Program-made: the position numbers and the translations under genes
Origin: Arthrobacter sp. ISL-28
GTDB taxonomy: Bacteria > Actinomycetota > Actinomycetes > Actinomycetales > Micrococcaceae
Assembly (NCBI RefSeq): GCF_018613875.1
Contig: NZ_JAGGPJ010000027.1
Coordinates: 1-64,000 of the forward strand
Reading direction: 5' to 3'
Length of the DNA stretch: 64,000 nucleotides
The notes under the pieces: model-generated
Told to the model about the DNA's origin: nothing
Database searches by the model: none
The model's input: only the letters and a program-made list of their open reading frames with translations
Shown: in pieces, positions 40,485 to 49,965 of the stretch
How the letters are laid out: every line of letters starts with the position of its first letter
Position numbering within the stretch: position 1 is the stretch's first letter

Positions 40485-41722
40485 GCCCGCTGGATCCCCA
40501 GCACCCCACGGTTGCGGTGAACTCGGTGACGGAAGCCGGCAGGATGGCGCCCAAGGATTATGACGGCGTCCTGCTCGCCTCCTTCGGCGGACCCGAAGGC
40601 CAGGAGGATGTGATCCCCTTCCTCCGCAACGTGACCCGCGGCCGCGGAATCCCCGACGAGCGGCTGGAAGAGGTATCGCACCACTACCGTGCCAACGGCG
40701 GCATCAGCCCGATCAACCAGCAGAACCGCGAACTCAAAGCGGCCCTTGAAGCGGAGCTGGCGGCCAGGGGAATCGACCTGCCGGTGCTGTGGGGCAACCG
40801 GAACTGGGCTCCCTACATCCCGCAAACCCTCCAGGACGCTTACGACGCCGGCCACCGCAGGCTGCTCATGGTCACCACGAGCGCCTACTCCTGTTACTCC
40901 AGCTGCCGCCAGTACCGCGAAGACATCGGCATGGCGCTGACGGAGACGGGGCTCGACGGCAGGCTCGAGGTGGACAAGGTACGCCAGTACTTCGACCACC
41001 CCGGTTTCGTGGAACCCTTCATCGAGGGCACGGCCGCCGGAATTGCCGACGTCCGTGCGCAGCTCGCTGCCGCGGGGACGCCGGACGCTCCCGTCCACGT
41101 CCTCTTTGCCACGCACTCCATCCCCACCCGTGATGCCGACGCTGCCGGAAAATCCGAGGATGAACCCCGCGAGTTCGCCGAGGGCTCGGCCTATGTCGCC
41201 CAGCACCTGGCGACCGGCACCGAGGTCATGCGTCGCGCGGACGAGGAAACCGGACTTTCCGCACCGTGGTCCCTGGTCTACCAGTCACGTTCCGGCGCCC
41301 CGCATGTTCCGTGGCTCGAGCCCGACATCAATGACGCCATTGAGGACCTGTCCAAGCAGGGGGTCAAGGGAATCGTGATCGTGCCGCTCGGCTTTGTGAG
41401 CGACCACATGGAAGTGGTCTGGGACCTCGACACCGAAGCCCTGGAAACCTGCAGAGACCTCGGACTCGCCGCCACGCGCGTTCCCACGCCGGGGACCCAC
41501 CGCCGCTTCGTGTCCGGCCTGGTGGACCTCATCTGCGAACGGACAGTGCAGAACAACATCACCGATCGCCCCGCCGTGACACCGCTCGGTCCCTGGTACG
41601 ACGTCTGCCGCCCGGGATGCTGTGCCAACTTCCGCGGCGAAAAGCCAACCATTGCCGGCGCCGACACCACCGTGGGCACCGGCCATGACCCGTACCCTTC
41701 GGCCAGGCAGGACGCGCAGTGA
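40481..41722 (+). CDS. hemH: coproporphyrin III ferrochelatase (HemH/CpfC)
   Basis: 413 residues. It inserts Fe2+ into coproporphyrin III. Motifs: GVLLASFGGPEGQEDV, the metal-channel and active-site stretch LLMVTTSAYSCYSSCRQYRED, LFATHSIPTRD with the catalytic His, and VVWDLDTEALETCRDLG. It carries a Cys-rich C-terminus (DVCRPGCCANFRG) that may bind a [2Fe-2S] cluster, as in actinobacterial ferrochelatases. It starts inside hemQ (ATGA) and ends inside hemC (GTGA). Confidence 0.93.
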   Translation: MSPLDPQHPTVAVNSVTEAGRMAPKDYDGVLLASFGGPEGQEDVIPFLRNVTRGRGIPDERLEEVSHHYRANGGISPINQQNRELKAALEAELAARGIDLPVLWGNRNWAPYIPQTLQDAYDAGHRRLLMVTTSAYSCYSSCRQYREDIGMALTETGLDGRLEVDKVRQYFDHPGFVEPFIEGTAAGIADVRAQLAAAGTPDAPVHVLFATHSIPTRDADAAGKSEDEPREFAEGSAYVAQHLATGTEVMRRADEETGLSAPWSLVYQSRSGAPHVPWLEPDINDAIEDLSKQGVKGIVIVPLGFVSDHMEVVWDLDTEALETCRDLGLAATRVPTPGTHRRFVSGLVDLICERTVQNNITDRPAVTPLGPWYDVCRPGCCANFRGEKPTIAGADTTVGTGHDPYPSARQDAQ

Positions 41723-42717
41723 CTGTACGGATCGGCACCCGGGCAAGCAAGCTTGCCCTCACCCAGACGCAGCAGACCGCTGACCTGCTGGCCGCCGTCG
41801 GGGGTTTCCCCGTGGAACTGGTGCACATCAGGACCGAAGGCGACGTCCTTAAGGGGTCACTGTCACAGATGGGCGGCACCGGAGTCTTCGTGGCGGCGCT
41901 CCGTGACGCCCTGCTCCGCAACGAGTGCGATGTTGCCGTGCACTCCCTGAAAGACCTTCCCACCGGCCCGGCTGCGGGACTTATCCTGGCCGCGACTCCG
42001 CCGCGAGTGGACGTCCGCGACGTTCTGTGCGCCCGCGACGGCCTCAAGCTCGCTGACCTGCCGAAGGGCGCGCGCGTGGGCACCGGCTCGCCCAGGCGTG
42101 CCGCGCAACTCCGGGCCGTCCGTCCTGACCTGGACATCGTGGACATCCGCGGCAACGTCGACACCCGCCTCGGGCGTGTTCCCGGCCTGCCGGGAAACGC
42201 CACCGAGGCCGTGGTGGACGGAAAATCCTGTGACCTCGATGCCGTGGTCCTCGCCGCGGCAGGCCTGGAGCGCATCGGCCGGCTGGACACCATTGCCGAA
42301 TACCTGGAGACGGACATCATGCTGCCGGCTGCGGGGCAGGGGTCCCTTGCCATCGAGTGCCGCTCCGCCGATGCCCCCCGGAAGGCCGGCTCCACCGACG
42401 GAGCACAGGGCGTTCTCGCACAGGCACTCGCCGCCCTCGATGACGAGGACACACGTCTTGCTGTCACCGCGGAGCGCGCCCTGCTGGCACGGCTCGAGGC
42501 TGGCTGTGCCGCTCCGGTGGGCGCTTATGCCTACCGCAAGGGCAGTCTGCTCCACCTAGACGCAGTGGTCTGCGCCGTTGACGGCACGGCCTCGGTGCGC
42601 GACAAGAGGGCCACAGACGGACTGACTGAAGTCGGCGCCACGCTGCTGGGCATCGAATTGGCCGAGGTTCTCCTCGCCGCCGGTGCTGCTGACATCGCGG
42701 ACCTGACAGCTTCCTGA
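41719..42717 (+). CDS. hemC: porphobilinogen deaminase (hydroxymethylbilane synthase)
   Basis: 332 residues. It links four porphobilinogens into hydroxymethylbilane. Motifs: RIGTRASKLALTQ at the start, GVFVAALRDALLRN, VHSLKDLPT, VGTGSPRRAAQL and the dipyrromethane cofactor attachment Cys263 in LEAGCAAPVGAYA. The GTG start overlaps the hemH stop (GTGA). It precedes hemD by 21 bp. Confidence 0.95.
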   Translation: MTVRIGTRASKLALTQTQQTADLLAAVGGFPVELVHIRTEGDVLKGSLSQMGGTGVFVAALRDALLRNECDVAVHSLKDLPTGPAAGLILAATPPRVDVRDVLCARDGLKLADLPKGARVGTGSPRRAAQLRAVRPDLDIVDIRGNVDTRLGRVPGLPGNATEAVVDGKSCDLDAVVLAAAGLERIGRLDTIAEYLETDIMLPAAGQGSLAIECRSADAPRKAGSTDGAQGVLAQALAALDDEDTRLAVTAERALLARLEAGCAAPVGAYAYRKGSLLHLDAVVCAVDGTASVRDKRATDGLTEVGATLLGIELAEVLLAAGAADIADLTAS

Positions 42718-42738
42718 CCGGCCGGCGGAGACCACCTG

Positions 42739-43734
42739 ATGGGACAACGGGGCGAAGGTCCGGTGCCGGGCCCTGCCGGGCACCAGGACACGCGACCCCC
42801 TGCAACGCGCCGTCCCCTCGAAGGTGACAGTGTCCTGGTCACCCGGAGCCCGGAGCGGTCTGAAGCCCTCGCCGAGCAACTCCGGCATGCCGGCGCCGAG
42901 CCCCTTGTGCTGCCGCTCAAGGACTTCGAACGGGCCGCGGATCAGGCAGCCCTGGATGAGGCGTTTGATGACCTGGGCGCAGGAAAATATGCCTGGCTCG
43001 TGGTCAGCAGCGTCACCACAGTCCTGGCGCTGGCAGAGAAGGCCGCCGAACGCAAAGTGACGTTGAGCCACTGGATCCCGGCGGCAACACGGGTGGCTGC
43101 CGTCGGCCCGTCCACCCGGGGCGCCCTTGAGGCCGCCGGGATCGCCGTGCACTTCGTGCCTCAGCACGACCACTCCGCGGCGGGTCTTGCCGGGGAATGG
43201 CCCGGTGGACCTGCCGCAGTGCTGCTGCCCCAGGCGGATATTGCCGCACCGGCCCTGGCGCGCCGCCTCACAGCTCAAGGGGCCAATGTGAAGACCGTGG
43301 TGGCCTATCACACAGTGGATTACCCGGCGGAGCCGGGCCGCCGCCTTGCGGCACACCGACCGTCCCAGGCCCAGCCACCATCGCCCGCGCAGCGAGCATC
43401 CCGGACCGCGGTGTCCCACGCCGAGGCAGAGCTGCTCACACCGGCGGAGGCGAAGGCCCGCGTCGACGACGGCCGGCTTGCCGCCGTCGTTGCTGCTTCG
43501 CCCAGCGCCGCCCGCCGCATCAGCGCACTGCTTTCACCCCTGGGCACATGCCGCTTCGTCGCCATTGGGAAGGCCACCGCCGCGGAAGCGGAGGCGCTGG
43601 GCCTGACTGTGGCCGCCACAGCCACTGAGTCCACCCCCGAGGGACTCGTGGCCGCGGTCATCAGGGCCCTGCACCCCGAAACCGGCGGCTCCGGAAGCAC
43701 AGGTATCCATTCGTCAGCATTAGGCACACAGTGA
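42739..43734 (+). CDS. hemD: uroporphyrinogen-III synthase
   Basis: 331 residues. It closes hydroxymethylbilane with inversion of ring D. The fold is recognised from VLVTRSPERSEALAEQLRHAGAEPLVLPLKDFE, VSSVTTVLALAEKA, AAVGPSTRGALEAAGIAVHFVP and SPSAARRISALLSPLG, all typical but poorly conserved in this family. A Pro/Ala/Ser-rich insert of about 35 residues (around 205-240) lies between the two domains and is not part of the usual enzyme. An N-terminal 30 residues are also extra. Assignment is strengthened by the hemC-hemD-hemB order. Confidence 0.88.
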   Translation: MGQRGEGPVPGPAGHQDTRPPATRRPLEGDSVLVTRSPERSEALAEQLRHAGAEPLVLPLKDFERAADQAALDEAFDDLGAGKYAWLVVSSVTTVLALAEKAAERKVTLSHWIPAATRVAAVGPSTRGALEAAGIAVHFVPQHDHSAAGLAGEWPGGPAAVLLPQADIAAPALARRLTAQGANVKTVVAYHTVDYPAEPGRRLAAHRPSQAQPPSPAQRASRTAVSHAEAELLTPAEAKARVDDGRLAAVVAASPSAARRISALLSPLGTCRFVAIGKATAAEAEALGLTVAATATESTPEGLVAAVIRALHPETGGSGSTGIHSSALGTQ

Positions 43735-43744
43735 AGGACAGGAC

Positions 43745-44725
43745 ATGAGTTTTCCGAACCACCGCCCCCGGCGGCTGCGCACCACTCCCGCGATGCGCAG
43801 GCTCACCGCAGAGAACAGGATTGCCCCCGCAGAGCTGATCCTCCCCGCGTTCATCCGCGAGGGCCTCTCGGAACCCAACCCGATCGCATCAATGCCCGGC
43901 GTGGTGCAGCACACCACCGAGACCCTCAAGCGGGCCGCCTCGGAAGCTGTGGAACGGGGGGTTGGCGGAATCATGCTGTTCGGCATTCCGGAGGTCCGCG
44001 ACGCTGAAGGAACGGCGTCGCTGGATCCGGAGGGGGTCCTGAACAAGGCCATCCGTGATGTCCGGGCGGAGGTGGGCGATGACCTGGTGATCATGAGCGA
44101 CGTCTGCCTCGATGAATTCACCGACCACGGCCACTGCGGCGTTCTGGACAGCAACGGCTACGTGGACAACGACGCCACCCTGGACATCTACGCCAAGATG
44201 GCGGTGGCCCAGGCTGACGCCGGGGCCCACGTGCTGGGCCCATCCGGAATGATGGACGGCCAGATCGGCGTCATCCGCCAGGCACTCGAGGACGCCGGAC
44301 ACGTCAACACCGCGGTCGTTGCGTACGCCGCCAAATACGCCTCGGCGTTCTATGGACCCTTCCGGGAAGCGGTCGATTCCCAGCTGAAAGGGGACCGCCG
44401 GACCTACCAGATGGATGCGGCCAACCGGCGCGAGGCCATACAGGAAGTGGAGCTGGACCTCGCCGAAGGCGCTGACATGGTGATGGTCAAACCCGCGATG
44501 AGCTACCTGGACATCCTGCGGGACGTCGCCGAGATGAGTCCCGTCCCGGTGGCCGCGTACCAGATCTCAGGGGAGTACGCCATGATCGAGGCCGCCGCGG
44601 CCAACGGCTGGATCGACCGCCGGGCGGCCATTACCGAATCCGTCTTGGGCATCAGCCGCGCAGGCGCCAACATGGTCCTTACCTACTGGGCGACGGAGCT
44701 GGCCGGCTGGCTGAAGGAAGCCTGA
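43745..44725 (+). CDS. hemB: delta-aminolevulinic acid dehydratase (porphobilinogen synthase)
   Basis: 326 residues. It joins two ALA molecules to porphobilinogen. Both Schiff-base lysines are visible: K197 (VAYAAKYASAFYGPF) and K249 (MVMVKPAMSYLD). The metal loop is SDVCLDEFTDHGHCG with C121 and C131, but the middle Cys of the three-Cys zinc site is Asp, so the site is neither the pure Zn nor the pure Mg (all-Asp) type. It overlaps the next gene by one base. Confidence 0.95.
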   Translation: MSFPNHRPRRLRTTPAMRRLTAENRIAPAELILPAFIREGLSEPNPIASMPGVVQHTTETLKRAASEAVERGVGGIMLFGIPEVRDAEGTASLDPEGVLNKAIRDVRAEVGDDLVIMSDVCLDEFTDHGHCGVLDSNGYVDNDATLDIYAKMAVAQADAGAHVLGPSGMMDGQIGVIRQALEDAGHVNTAVVAYAAKYASAFYGPFREAVDSQLKGDRRTYQMDAANRREAIQEVELDLAEGADMVMVKPAMSYLDILRDVAEMSPVPVAAYQISGEYAMIEAAAANGWIDRRAAITESVLGISRAGANMVLTYWATELAGWLKEA

Positions 44726-45816
44726 TGAGCGAATCGCCGGCGGCCTCTTCGCCTCAGGCCGGCCCGACCGAACCCGTCGGTCCTTCCACAATCCTCTTGG
44801 GGCTCAACACATTCGGCGACGTCGGGACCCGACCGGACGGTAGCATGGCGCCGCATGCCCAGGTCCTGCGGCAGCTGCTCGAACAGGCAGAGCTGGCGGA
44901 CGCCGTCGGGCTTCATGCCTTCGCTGTGGGGGAGCACCACCGCCGGGATTTTGCGGTCTCCGCGCCCGAAGTCTTTCTTGCGGCGGCAGCCGCGCGGACC
45001 AAGCAGATCCGGCTCGGCTCGGCCGTCACGGTACTGAGCTCCGACGACCCCATCCGGGTCTTCCAGCGCTTCTCCACGCTGGATGCACTTTCCAACGGAC
45101 GGGCGGAGGTGATGCTCGGCCGTGGATCGTTCATCGAATCCTTTCCGCTGTTCGGCTTCGACCTGGCGGACTACGAAATGCTCTTCGAGGAAAAGCTCGA
45201 GCTGTTCCACAAGGTCCGCGCGCAGAAACCCGTGCACTGGGAGGGCCGCACGCGGCCGGCGCTGAATGGGCTGACCGTCTATCCGCACCTTGAGGGCCAC
45301 CTCCTGCCGACGTGGATCGGCGTGGGCGGCACACCGGAATCGGTGCTGCGCTGTGCCGAGTACGGCTACCCCATCATCTTTGCAATCATCGGCGGCCAGC
45401 CCAGGTCCTTCGCGCCGCTGGCCAATCTCTACCGGGAGGCCATGGCCAAGTACGGCCATTCCATGCAGCAGATTGCCACGCACTCGCCCGGGCATGTTGC
45501 TGAGACCGATGAAGAAGCACGGGAGGAATACTTCCCGCACTGGCTCGAACTTCGGAACAGGATCGGTGCCGAACGCGGCTGGGGCCCCGCCAGCCGCGCC
45601 GAATTCGACGCGATGTGCATGCCCGAAGGTGCCCTCTACGTCGGGTCCCCGGACACCGTGGCTCAGAAGATCGTGCGCCTCAAGCACAACCTCGGAGTCG
45701 ACCGCTTCGACCTCAAATACAGCAGCGGATCGCTGCCGCACCCTGCCATGATGCGCTCCATCGAGCTGCTGGGAACGGCTGTGGCACCCCGCGTCAACGA
45801 ACTCCTGAAAGAATAG
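44725..45816 (+). CDS. LLM-class flavin-dependent oxidoreductase (luciferase-like)
   Basis: 363 residues of the bacterial luciferase TIM-barrel fold, with LGLNTFGDVGTRPDGSM near the start, HAFAVGEHHRRDFAVSAP, LGSAVTVLSSDDPIRVFQ and VMLGRGSFIESFPLFG, all typical of F420- or FMN-dependent monooxygenases. The substrate is unknown. It sits between hemB and hemL in one translational run (1-bp overlap before, 5 bp to hemL), so it is made with the haem enzymes. Whether it takes part in haem metabolism or just shares the transcript cannot be told from sequence. Confidence 0.88.
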   Translation: MSESPAASSPQAGPTEPVGPSTILLGLNTFGDVGTRPDGSMAPHAQVLRQLLEQAELADAVGLHAFAVGEHHRRDFAVSAPEVFLAAAAARTKQIRLGSAVTVLSSDDPIRVFQRFSTLDALSNGRAEVMLGRGSFIESFPLFGFDLADYEMLFEEKLELFHKVRAQKPVHWEGRTRPALNGLTVYPHLEGHLLPTWIGVGGTPESVLRCAEYGYPIIFAIIGGQPRSFAPLANLYREAMAKYGHSMQQIATHSPGHVAETDEEAREEYFPHWLELRNRIGAERGWGPASRAEFDAMCMPEGALYVGSPDTVAQKIVRLKHNLGVDRFDLKYSSGSLPHPAMMRSIELLGTAVAPRVNELLKE

Positions 45817-45821
45817 GACGC

Positions 45822-47153
45822 ATGACTTCCAGCATGCCTCGCAACGAGGAACTCTTCGACCGCGCCCGCCAGCTCATGCCGGGCGGCGTCAATTCCCCGG
45901 TCCGGGCCTTTGGCTCCGTGGGCGGCACCCCACGGTTCATGGTCTCGGCCAAGGGCGCTTACCTGACGGACGCTGACGGCAACGAGTACGTTGATCTCGT
46001 GTGCTCATGGGGGCCGGCCCTGCTCGGCCACGCCCACCCGGCCGTGCTCGAGGCGGTACACGCTGCCGTGGACCGCGGCCTGTCGTTCGGAGCGTCAACG
46101 CCGGACGAGGCCAATCTGGCGTCCATCGTCAAGGAACGGGTTTCCGCCGTTGAACGGCTCCGCATGGTGTCCACCGGGACGGAGGCCACCATGACCGCAA
46201 TCCGATTGGCCCGGGGTTTCACCGGCCGCAACCTCGTGATCAAGTTCGCCGGCTGCTATCACGGCCACCTCGACGGACTGCTCGCCTCGGCCGGCTCCGG
46301 GGTGGCCACCTTGGCCCTGCCCGGGTCCGCCGGCGTCACGGCCGCCACTGCTGCCGAAACCCTCGTGCTCCCGTACAACGACCTCGACGCCGTCGAGGCC
46401 GCCTTCGCTGAGCACGGCTCCAACATCGCTGCCGTCATTACCGAAGCGGCACCGGCCAACATGGGAGTTGTCACCCCGGGCGAGGGCTTCAATGCCGGGC
46501 TGTCCCGCATCACGGCCGCCCACGGTGCGCTGCTCATCGTGGATGAGGTCCTCACCGGCTTCCGTACCGGTTACGCCGGCTACTGGGGCCTCACCGGCGG
46601 CGCCGCTGACGCCGAGGAAAAGTGGACCCCTGACCTGCTCACCTTCGGAAAGGTGATCGGCGGCGGCATGCCGACGGCGGCACTGGGCGGCCGTGCCGAC
46701 GTCATGGACTACCTCGCGCCCATCGGTCCCGTATACCAGGCCGGCACACTCTCCGGAAACCCGGTGGCCATGGCCGCCGGCGTCGCCACGCTCACCCACG
46801 CCACACGCGACGTGTACTCCTTCGTGGACGCCCGTTCACTGGAGCTGTCCTCGGCCCTGTCCTCGGCTTTGGACGCCGCAGGCGTCGACCACTCGATCCA
46901 GCGGGCCGGAAACCTGTTCTCGGTGGCGTTCGGCACGTCGGAGCACGGCGTCCACAACTACAGCGACGCCCAGAAGCAGGACGTGTTCCGGTACGCGCCG
47001 TTCTTCCACTCCATGCTGGACTCCGGCGTCTATCTTCCGCCGTCCGTCTTTGAGGCCTGGTTCCTCTCGGCTGCACACGACGACGCCGCCATGAACCGGA
47101 TCTTCGACGCACTGCCCGCCGCCGCGAAGGCGGCCGCCTCAGCGAAGGCCTGA
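45822..47153 (+). CDS. hemL: glutamate-1-semialdehyde 2,1-aminomutase
   Basis: 443 residues, the second enzyme of ALA synthesis, converting glutamate-1-semialdehyde to ALA with pyridoxal phosphate. Motifs: LMPGGVNSPVRAFGSVGGTP, the TGTEATMTAIRLARG cofactor region, LIVDEVLTGFR and the PLP Lys277 in TFGKVIGGGMP. The ATG giving MTSSMPRN was chosen; longer readings enter the oxidoreductase. It closes the haem cluster and ends at a strong bidirectional terminator shared with metQ. Confidence 0.95.
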   Translation: MTSSMPRNEELFDRARQLMPGGVNSPVRAFGSVGGTPRFMVSAKGAYLTDADGNEYVDLVCSWGPALLGHAHPAVLEAVHAAVDRGLSFGASTPDEANLASIVKERVSAVERLRMVSTGTEATMTAIRLARGFTGRNLVIKFAGCYHGHLDGLLASAGSGVATLALPGSAGVTAATAAETLVLPYNDLDAVEAAFAEHGSNIAAVITEAAPANMGVVTPGEGFNAGLSRITAAHGALLIVDEVLTGFRTGYAGYWGLTGGAADAEEKWTPDLLTFGKVIGGGMPTAALGGRADVMDYLAPIGPVYQAGTLSGNPVAMAAGVATLTHATRDVYSFVDARSLELSSALSSALDAAGVDHSIQRAGNLFSVAFGTSEHGVHNYSDAQKQDVFRYAPFFHSMLDSGVYLPPSVFEAWFLSAAHDDAAMNRIFDALPAAAKAAASAKA

Positions 47154-47187
47154 CCCGCCGTCGTCCTGGGCTGCATGGCCGGGCATT

Positions 47188-47229
47188 AAAAAACTTTGGC
47201 ACCCGCCGCAGCGGGTGCCAAAGTTTTTT
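47188..47229. terminator. bidirectional terminator between hemL and metQ
   Basis: A perfect 19-bp stem with loop CGCA. The outer arms are A6 and T6, so each strand presents a GC-rich hairpin followed by a T-run (AGTTTTTTA). It should stop transcription from both convergent operons. Confidence 0.95.
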
Positions 47230-47250
47230 AGGAAACTGTTGAGGCGAGGC

Positions 47251-48093
47251 CTAGAAGGCCGGGGTCACATCGCCGTTGGGCCATTCCTTCTCGATGAAGG
47301 CCTTCACCTCGGGGGAGTGGAGGAGTTCCTCAAGCTTCTTGATCCGCGCGTCGTCCTTCGACTCCTCGCGCCAGGCCAGGAAGTTGGCGTACGGGTTGTT
47401 GTCCGTGGACTCCACTGCCAGCGCGTCCTTGGTGCTGAGGCCGGCCTTGAGGATGAAGTTGCCGTTGATCAGCGCCAGATCCACGGAGGGGTCCTTCAGG
47501 TCATTGATCAGCAGTTCCGGCTGGTTCTCAGAGAACTTGAGCTTTTTCGGGTTCTGCTCATCAGTAATGGCGATCACCGACGTGTCGTCCTTGATGTCCT
47601 TGACCAGGCCGGCCTTTTCGAGAACCCTCAGTGCCCGGACCTGGTTGGAGGGATCGTTGGTGATGGCGATCTTGGCGCCGTCCTTGATCTCGCTGACGTC
47701 CTTGACCTTCTCGGAGAATGCGGCGTACGGCTCGATGTGGACGCCTTCGCCGTGGCCGAACTTGTAACCCTTGGTCTTGACCTGGTCATCGAACCACGGC
47801 TTGTGCTGGTAATAGTTGGTGTCCAGCGAGCCGTCGCTCAGAGCCGTGTTGGGCGTCTGGTAGTCCTCGATCTCCTTGATGTCCAGCTTGAGGCCGGCCT
47901 TGGGAGCGAGGTCCTGGTTGATGAATTCGAGGATCTTGGCCTGCGGCACCGGGCTGGCGCCGACGCTGAGCGTGGCGGGCTTGGCCGGATCCAGGGTCTG
48001 GGTCTCGGCGCTCGGCGCGGATGAACCGCCGCACGCGGTCAGCGCCAGGGCCGTGACGATGCCCGTGGCGAGAAGGGTGAGTGATTTACGCAT
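47251..48093 (-). CDS. metQ: methionine-binding lipoprotein
   Basis: 280 residues. The signal MRKSLTLLATGIV ends in lipobox LTACGG with Cys21. The NlpA/MetQ fold shows IEDYQTPNTALSDGSLDTNYYQHKPW, HIEPYAAFSEKVKDVSEI, ITNDPSNQVRALRVLEKAGL and DPSVDLALINGNF, which are strong signatures. It captures methionine for MetNI. It lies 136 bp after metI on the same strand. Confidence 0.93.
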   Translation of the reverse strand: MRKSLTLLATGIVTALALTACGGSSAPSAETQTLDPAKPATLSVGASPVPQAKILEFINQDLAPKAGLKLDIKEIEDYQTPNTALSDGSLDTNYYQHKPWFDDQVKTKGYKFGHGEGVHIEPYAAFSEKVKDVSEIKDGAKIAITNDPSNQVRALRVLEKAGLVKDIKDDTSVIAITDEQNPKKLKFSENQPELLINDLKDPSVDLALINGNFILKAGLSTKDALAVESTDNNPYANFLAWREESKDDARIKKLEELLHSPEVKAFIEKEWPNGDVTPAF

Positions 48094-48189
48094 CGGATGC
48101 GTTCCTTTCGAAATAGCCTGGAATTCGACGGCAGGCCGCCGAGGTCCGGTTCAGATGCAGTGAGCGGCTACTCGCTGCGTTGAAGTCTG

Positions 48190-48220
48190 AGCAGGTCCGA
48201 AGCCATAGGGCCGGACTGCT
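48190..48220 (-). terminator. possible hairpin between metI and metQ
   Basis: Arms agcaggtccg and cggactgct (one bulged base) around a 12-base loop, within the 136-bp metI-metQ gap. There is no T-run. It may adjust the relative amount of binding protein and permease. Confidence 0.3.
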
Positions 48221-48229
48221 GGCGGAGCT

Positions 48230-48901
48230 TTAGCGGTGGTCCAGGCTCCGGGAGATCCATTCGCCGGTCAACTGGATGACCTGGACCAGGACGATGATGA
48301 GCACGATGGTGACGATCATGACCGTGACGTCGAAGCGCTGGAACCCGTAGTTGTACGCGAGTTTCCCCAGGCCGCCGCCGCCGACGAGGCCTGCCATGGC
48401 GCTGTAGCCCACCAGCGTGACCACGGTGGTGGTTGTGGCCGCGACGAGGGCGGGAAGGGACTCGGGCAGCATGACCTTGTTGATGACCTGCATCCTCGTG
48501 GAACCCATCACCTGCGCGGCATCGATCTTGCCGTGGTGGACGTCCCGGAGACAGGCTTCAACCAATCGCGCGAAGAACGGAATGGTTCCGATGGAGAGCG
48601 ATACGGACGCCGCGACCGGTCCGAGGCTGGTTCCCACCAACAGCCGGGCCAGCGGGATCAGGGCCACCATCAGGATGGCGAAGGGGATGGACCGGGTGAT
48701 GTTGACGACGATGTCGCTGACGATCCGGTTGACGACCGGCATGGGGCGCAGCCCACCCGGTGCCGTGACATGCAGGAAAACGCCCAGCGGCAGCCCGATC
48801 AGCACGGTGAAGAAAGCGGAGATCCCCACCATCTGGAGGGTTTCAACAACGGCTTCGGGAAGGGCCTTAGCCAAGACAGGATTGCTGAAGAGGTCGTTCA
48901 C
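48230..48901 (-). CDS. metI: methionine ABC transporter permease
   Basis: 223 residues with five to six membrane helices and the EAA loop KIDAAQVMGSTRMQVINKVMLPESLPALV. The early ETLQMVGISAFFTVLIGLPLG and later VVTLVGYSAMAGLVGGGGLG segments are MetI hallmarks. It overlaps metN by four bases (ATGA), so the two are co-translated. Confidence 0.93.
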   Translation of the reverse strand: MNDLFSNPVLAKALPEAVVETLQMVGISAFFTVLIGLPLGVFLHVTAPGGLRPMPVVNRIVSDIVVNITRSIPFAILMVALIPLARLLVGTSLGPVAASVSLSIGTIPFFARLVEACLRDVHHGKIDAAQVMGSTRMQVINKVMLPESLPALVAATTTTVVTLVGYSAMAGLVGGGGLGKLAYNYGFQRFDVTVMIVTIVLIIVLVQVIQLTGEWISRSLDHR

Positions 48902-49965
48902 TTGAGGTCTCCCGTCTCGGTGACGAAGTCAGGCATGTCCACGTCGACGTCAGGCGGCTCAGACGGGCCGACGGCGGCCGCCAGTTTCGCGCTGATGCCG
49001 CGGTCGCGGAGGTAGCCAAGAACGGCGTCATAATCCGCGCCCTGGGCCAGCTGAACGCGCAGGTGTCCGAACTGCTGGCCGGCGAGTGTTTCCACGCTCC
49101 CGGCAAGGACGTTGAGGTCAATATCGAAATGCCGCGCAACGCTGGTGAGCACAGGCTCCTTGGCGGTGTCGCCGGAAAAGAGAATCTCCAGCACGGGACC
49201 CGCCTGCAGCGCTCCCTTGAGCGGCTCGGAAGCGGGCAGGGGCAGGAGCGCCCGCGCCAGTTTGCTGTCGAGTTCGGCAGCCACGTCGGCCAACTCGCCG
49301 GCTTCGACGACGCGGCCCCGGGCCAGGAGCGACACGGATCCGCACACGCGCTTAACGACGTGCATTTCATGGGTGATGATCAGAACAGTGAGCTGAAGGC
49401 GCCGCGTCAGGTCCTGAATCAGGTCGAGGATCTCGTCGGTTGTGGCCGGGTCCAGGGCGGATGTCGGCTCATCGCACAGCAGGACGTCGGGGTCCGAGGC
49501 CAAAGCGCGGGCGATGCCCACGCGCTGACGCTGGCCGCCGGACAGCTGCGAAGGATAGGCATTCTCGAAGCCTTCAAGGCCCACCAGTTTCAGCAGTTCC
49601 GCGACCTTCGCCCGGACCCTGTCCTTCGGGGTCTTGACGAGCTCGAGCGGATGCGCGACGTTACCTGCGGCCGTGCGGGAATCCATCAGGTTGGCGTGCT
49701 GGAACACCATGCCGATCCGGCGTCGGGCCGCCCGGATTTCGGAGTCCTTGACTGAACTGAGTTCCCTGCCATCAATATTCACGGAGCCGGATGTGGGGCG
49801 ATCCAGCAGGGTGAGGCACCGCACCAGCGTGGACTTACCCGCTCCCGAATGGCCGATGATGCCGTGGATGGCGCCTTTGGGGACCGAAAGGGAGACCCCG
49901 TCGAGGGCTACAACTTCCTTTTTCCCCTGACGGTAGACCTTGCGCAGGTCGGTAACTGTGATCAT
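48898..49965 (-). CDS. metN: methionine ABC transporter ATPase
   Basis: 355 residues. Walker A GHSGAGKST (38-46), Q-loop MVFQHANLMDSRT, signature LSGGQRQRVGIARAL, Walker B DVLLCDEPTSALD and ITHEMHVVKRV are all present. The C-terminal 90 residues form the NIL domain, which binds methionine and inhibits transport when the cell is replete. It is the first gene of metNIQ. No S-adenosylmethionine riboswitch is seen in the 263 bp upstream. Confidence 0.93.
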   Translation of the reverse strand: MITVTDLRKVYRQGKKEVVALDGVSLSVPKGAIHGIIGHSGAGKSTLVRCLTLLDRPTSGSVNIDGRELSSVKDSEIRAARRRIGMVFQHANLMDSRTAAGNVAHPLELVKTPKDRVRAKVAELLKLVGLEGFENAYPSQLSGGQRQRVGIARALASDPDVLLCDEPTSALDPATTDEILDLIQDLTRRLQLTVLIITHEMHVVKRVCGSVSLLARGRVVEAGELADVAAELDSKLARALLPLPASEPLKGALQAGPVLEILFSGDTAKEPVLTSVARHFDIDLNVLAGSVETLAGQQFGHLRVQLAQGADYDAVLGYLRDRGISAKLAAAVGPSEPPDVDVDMPDFVTETGDLK

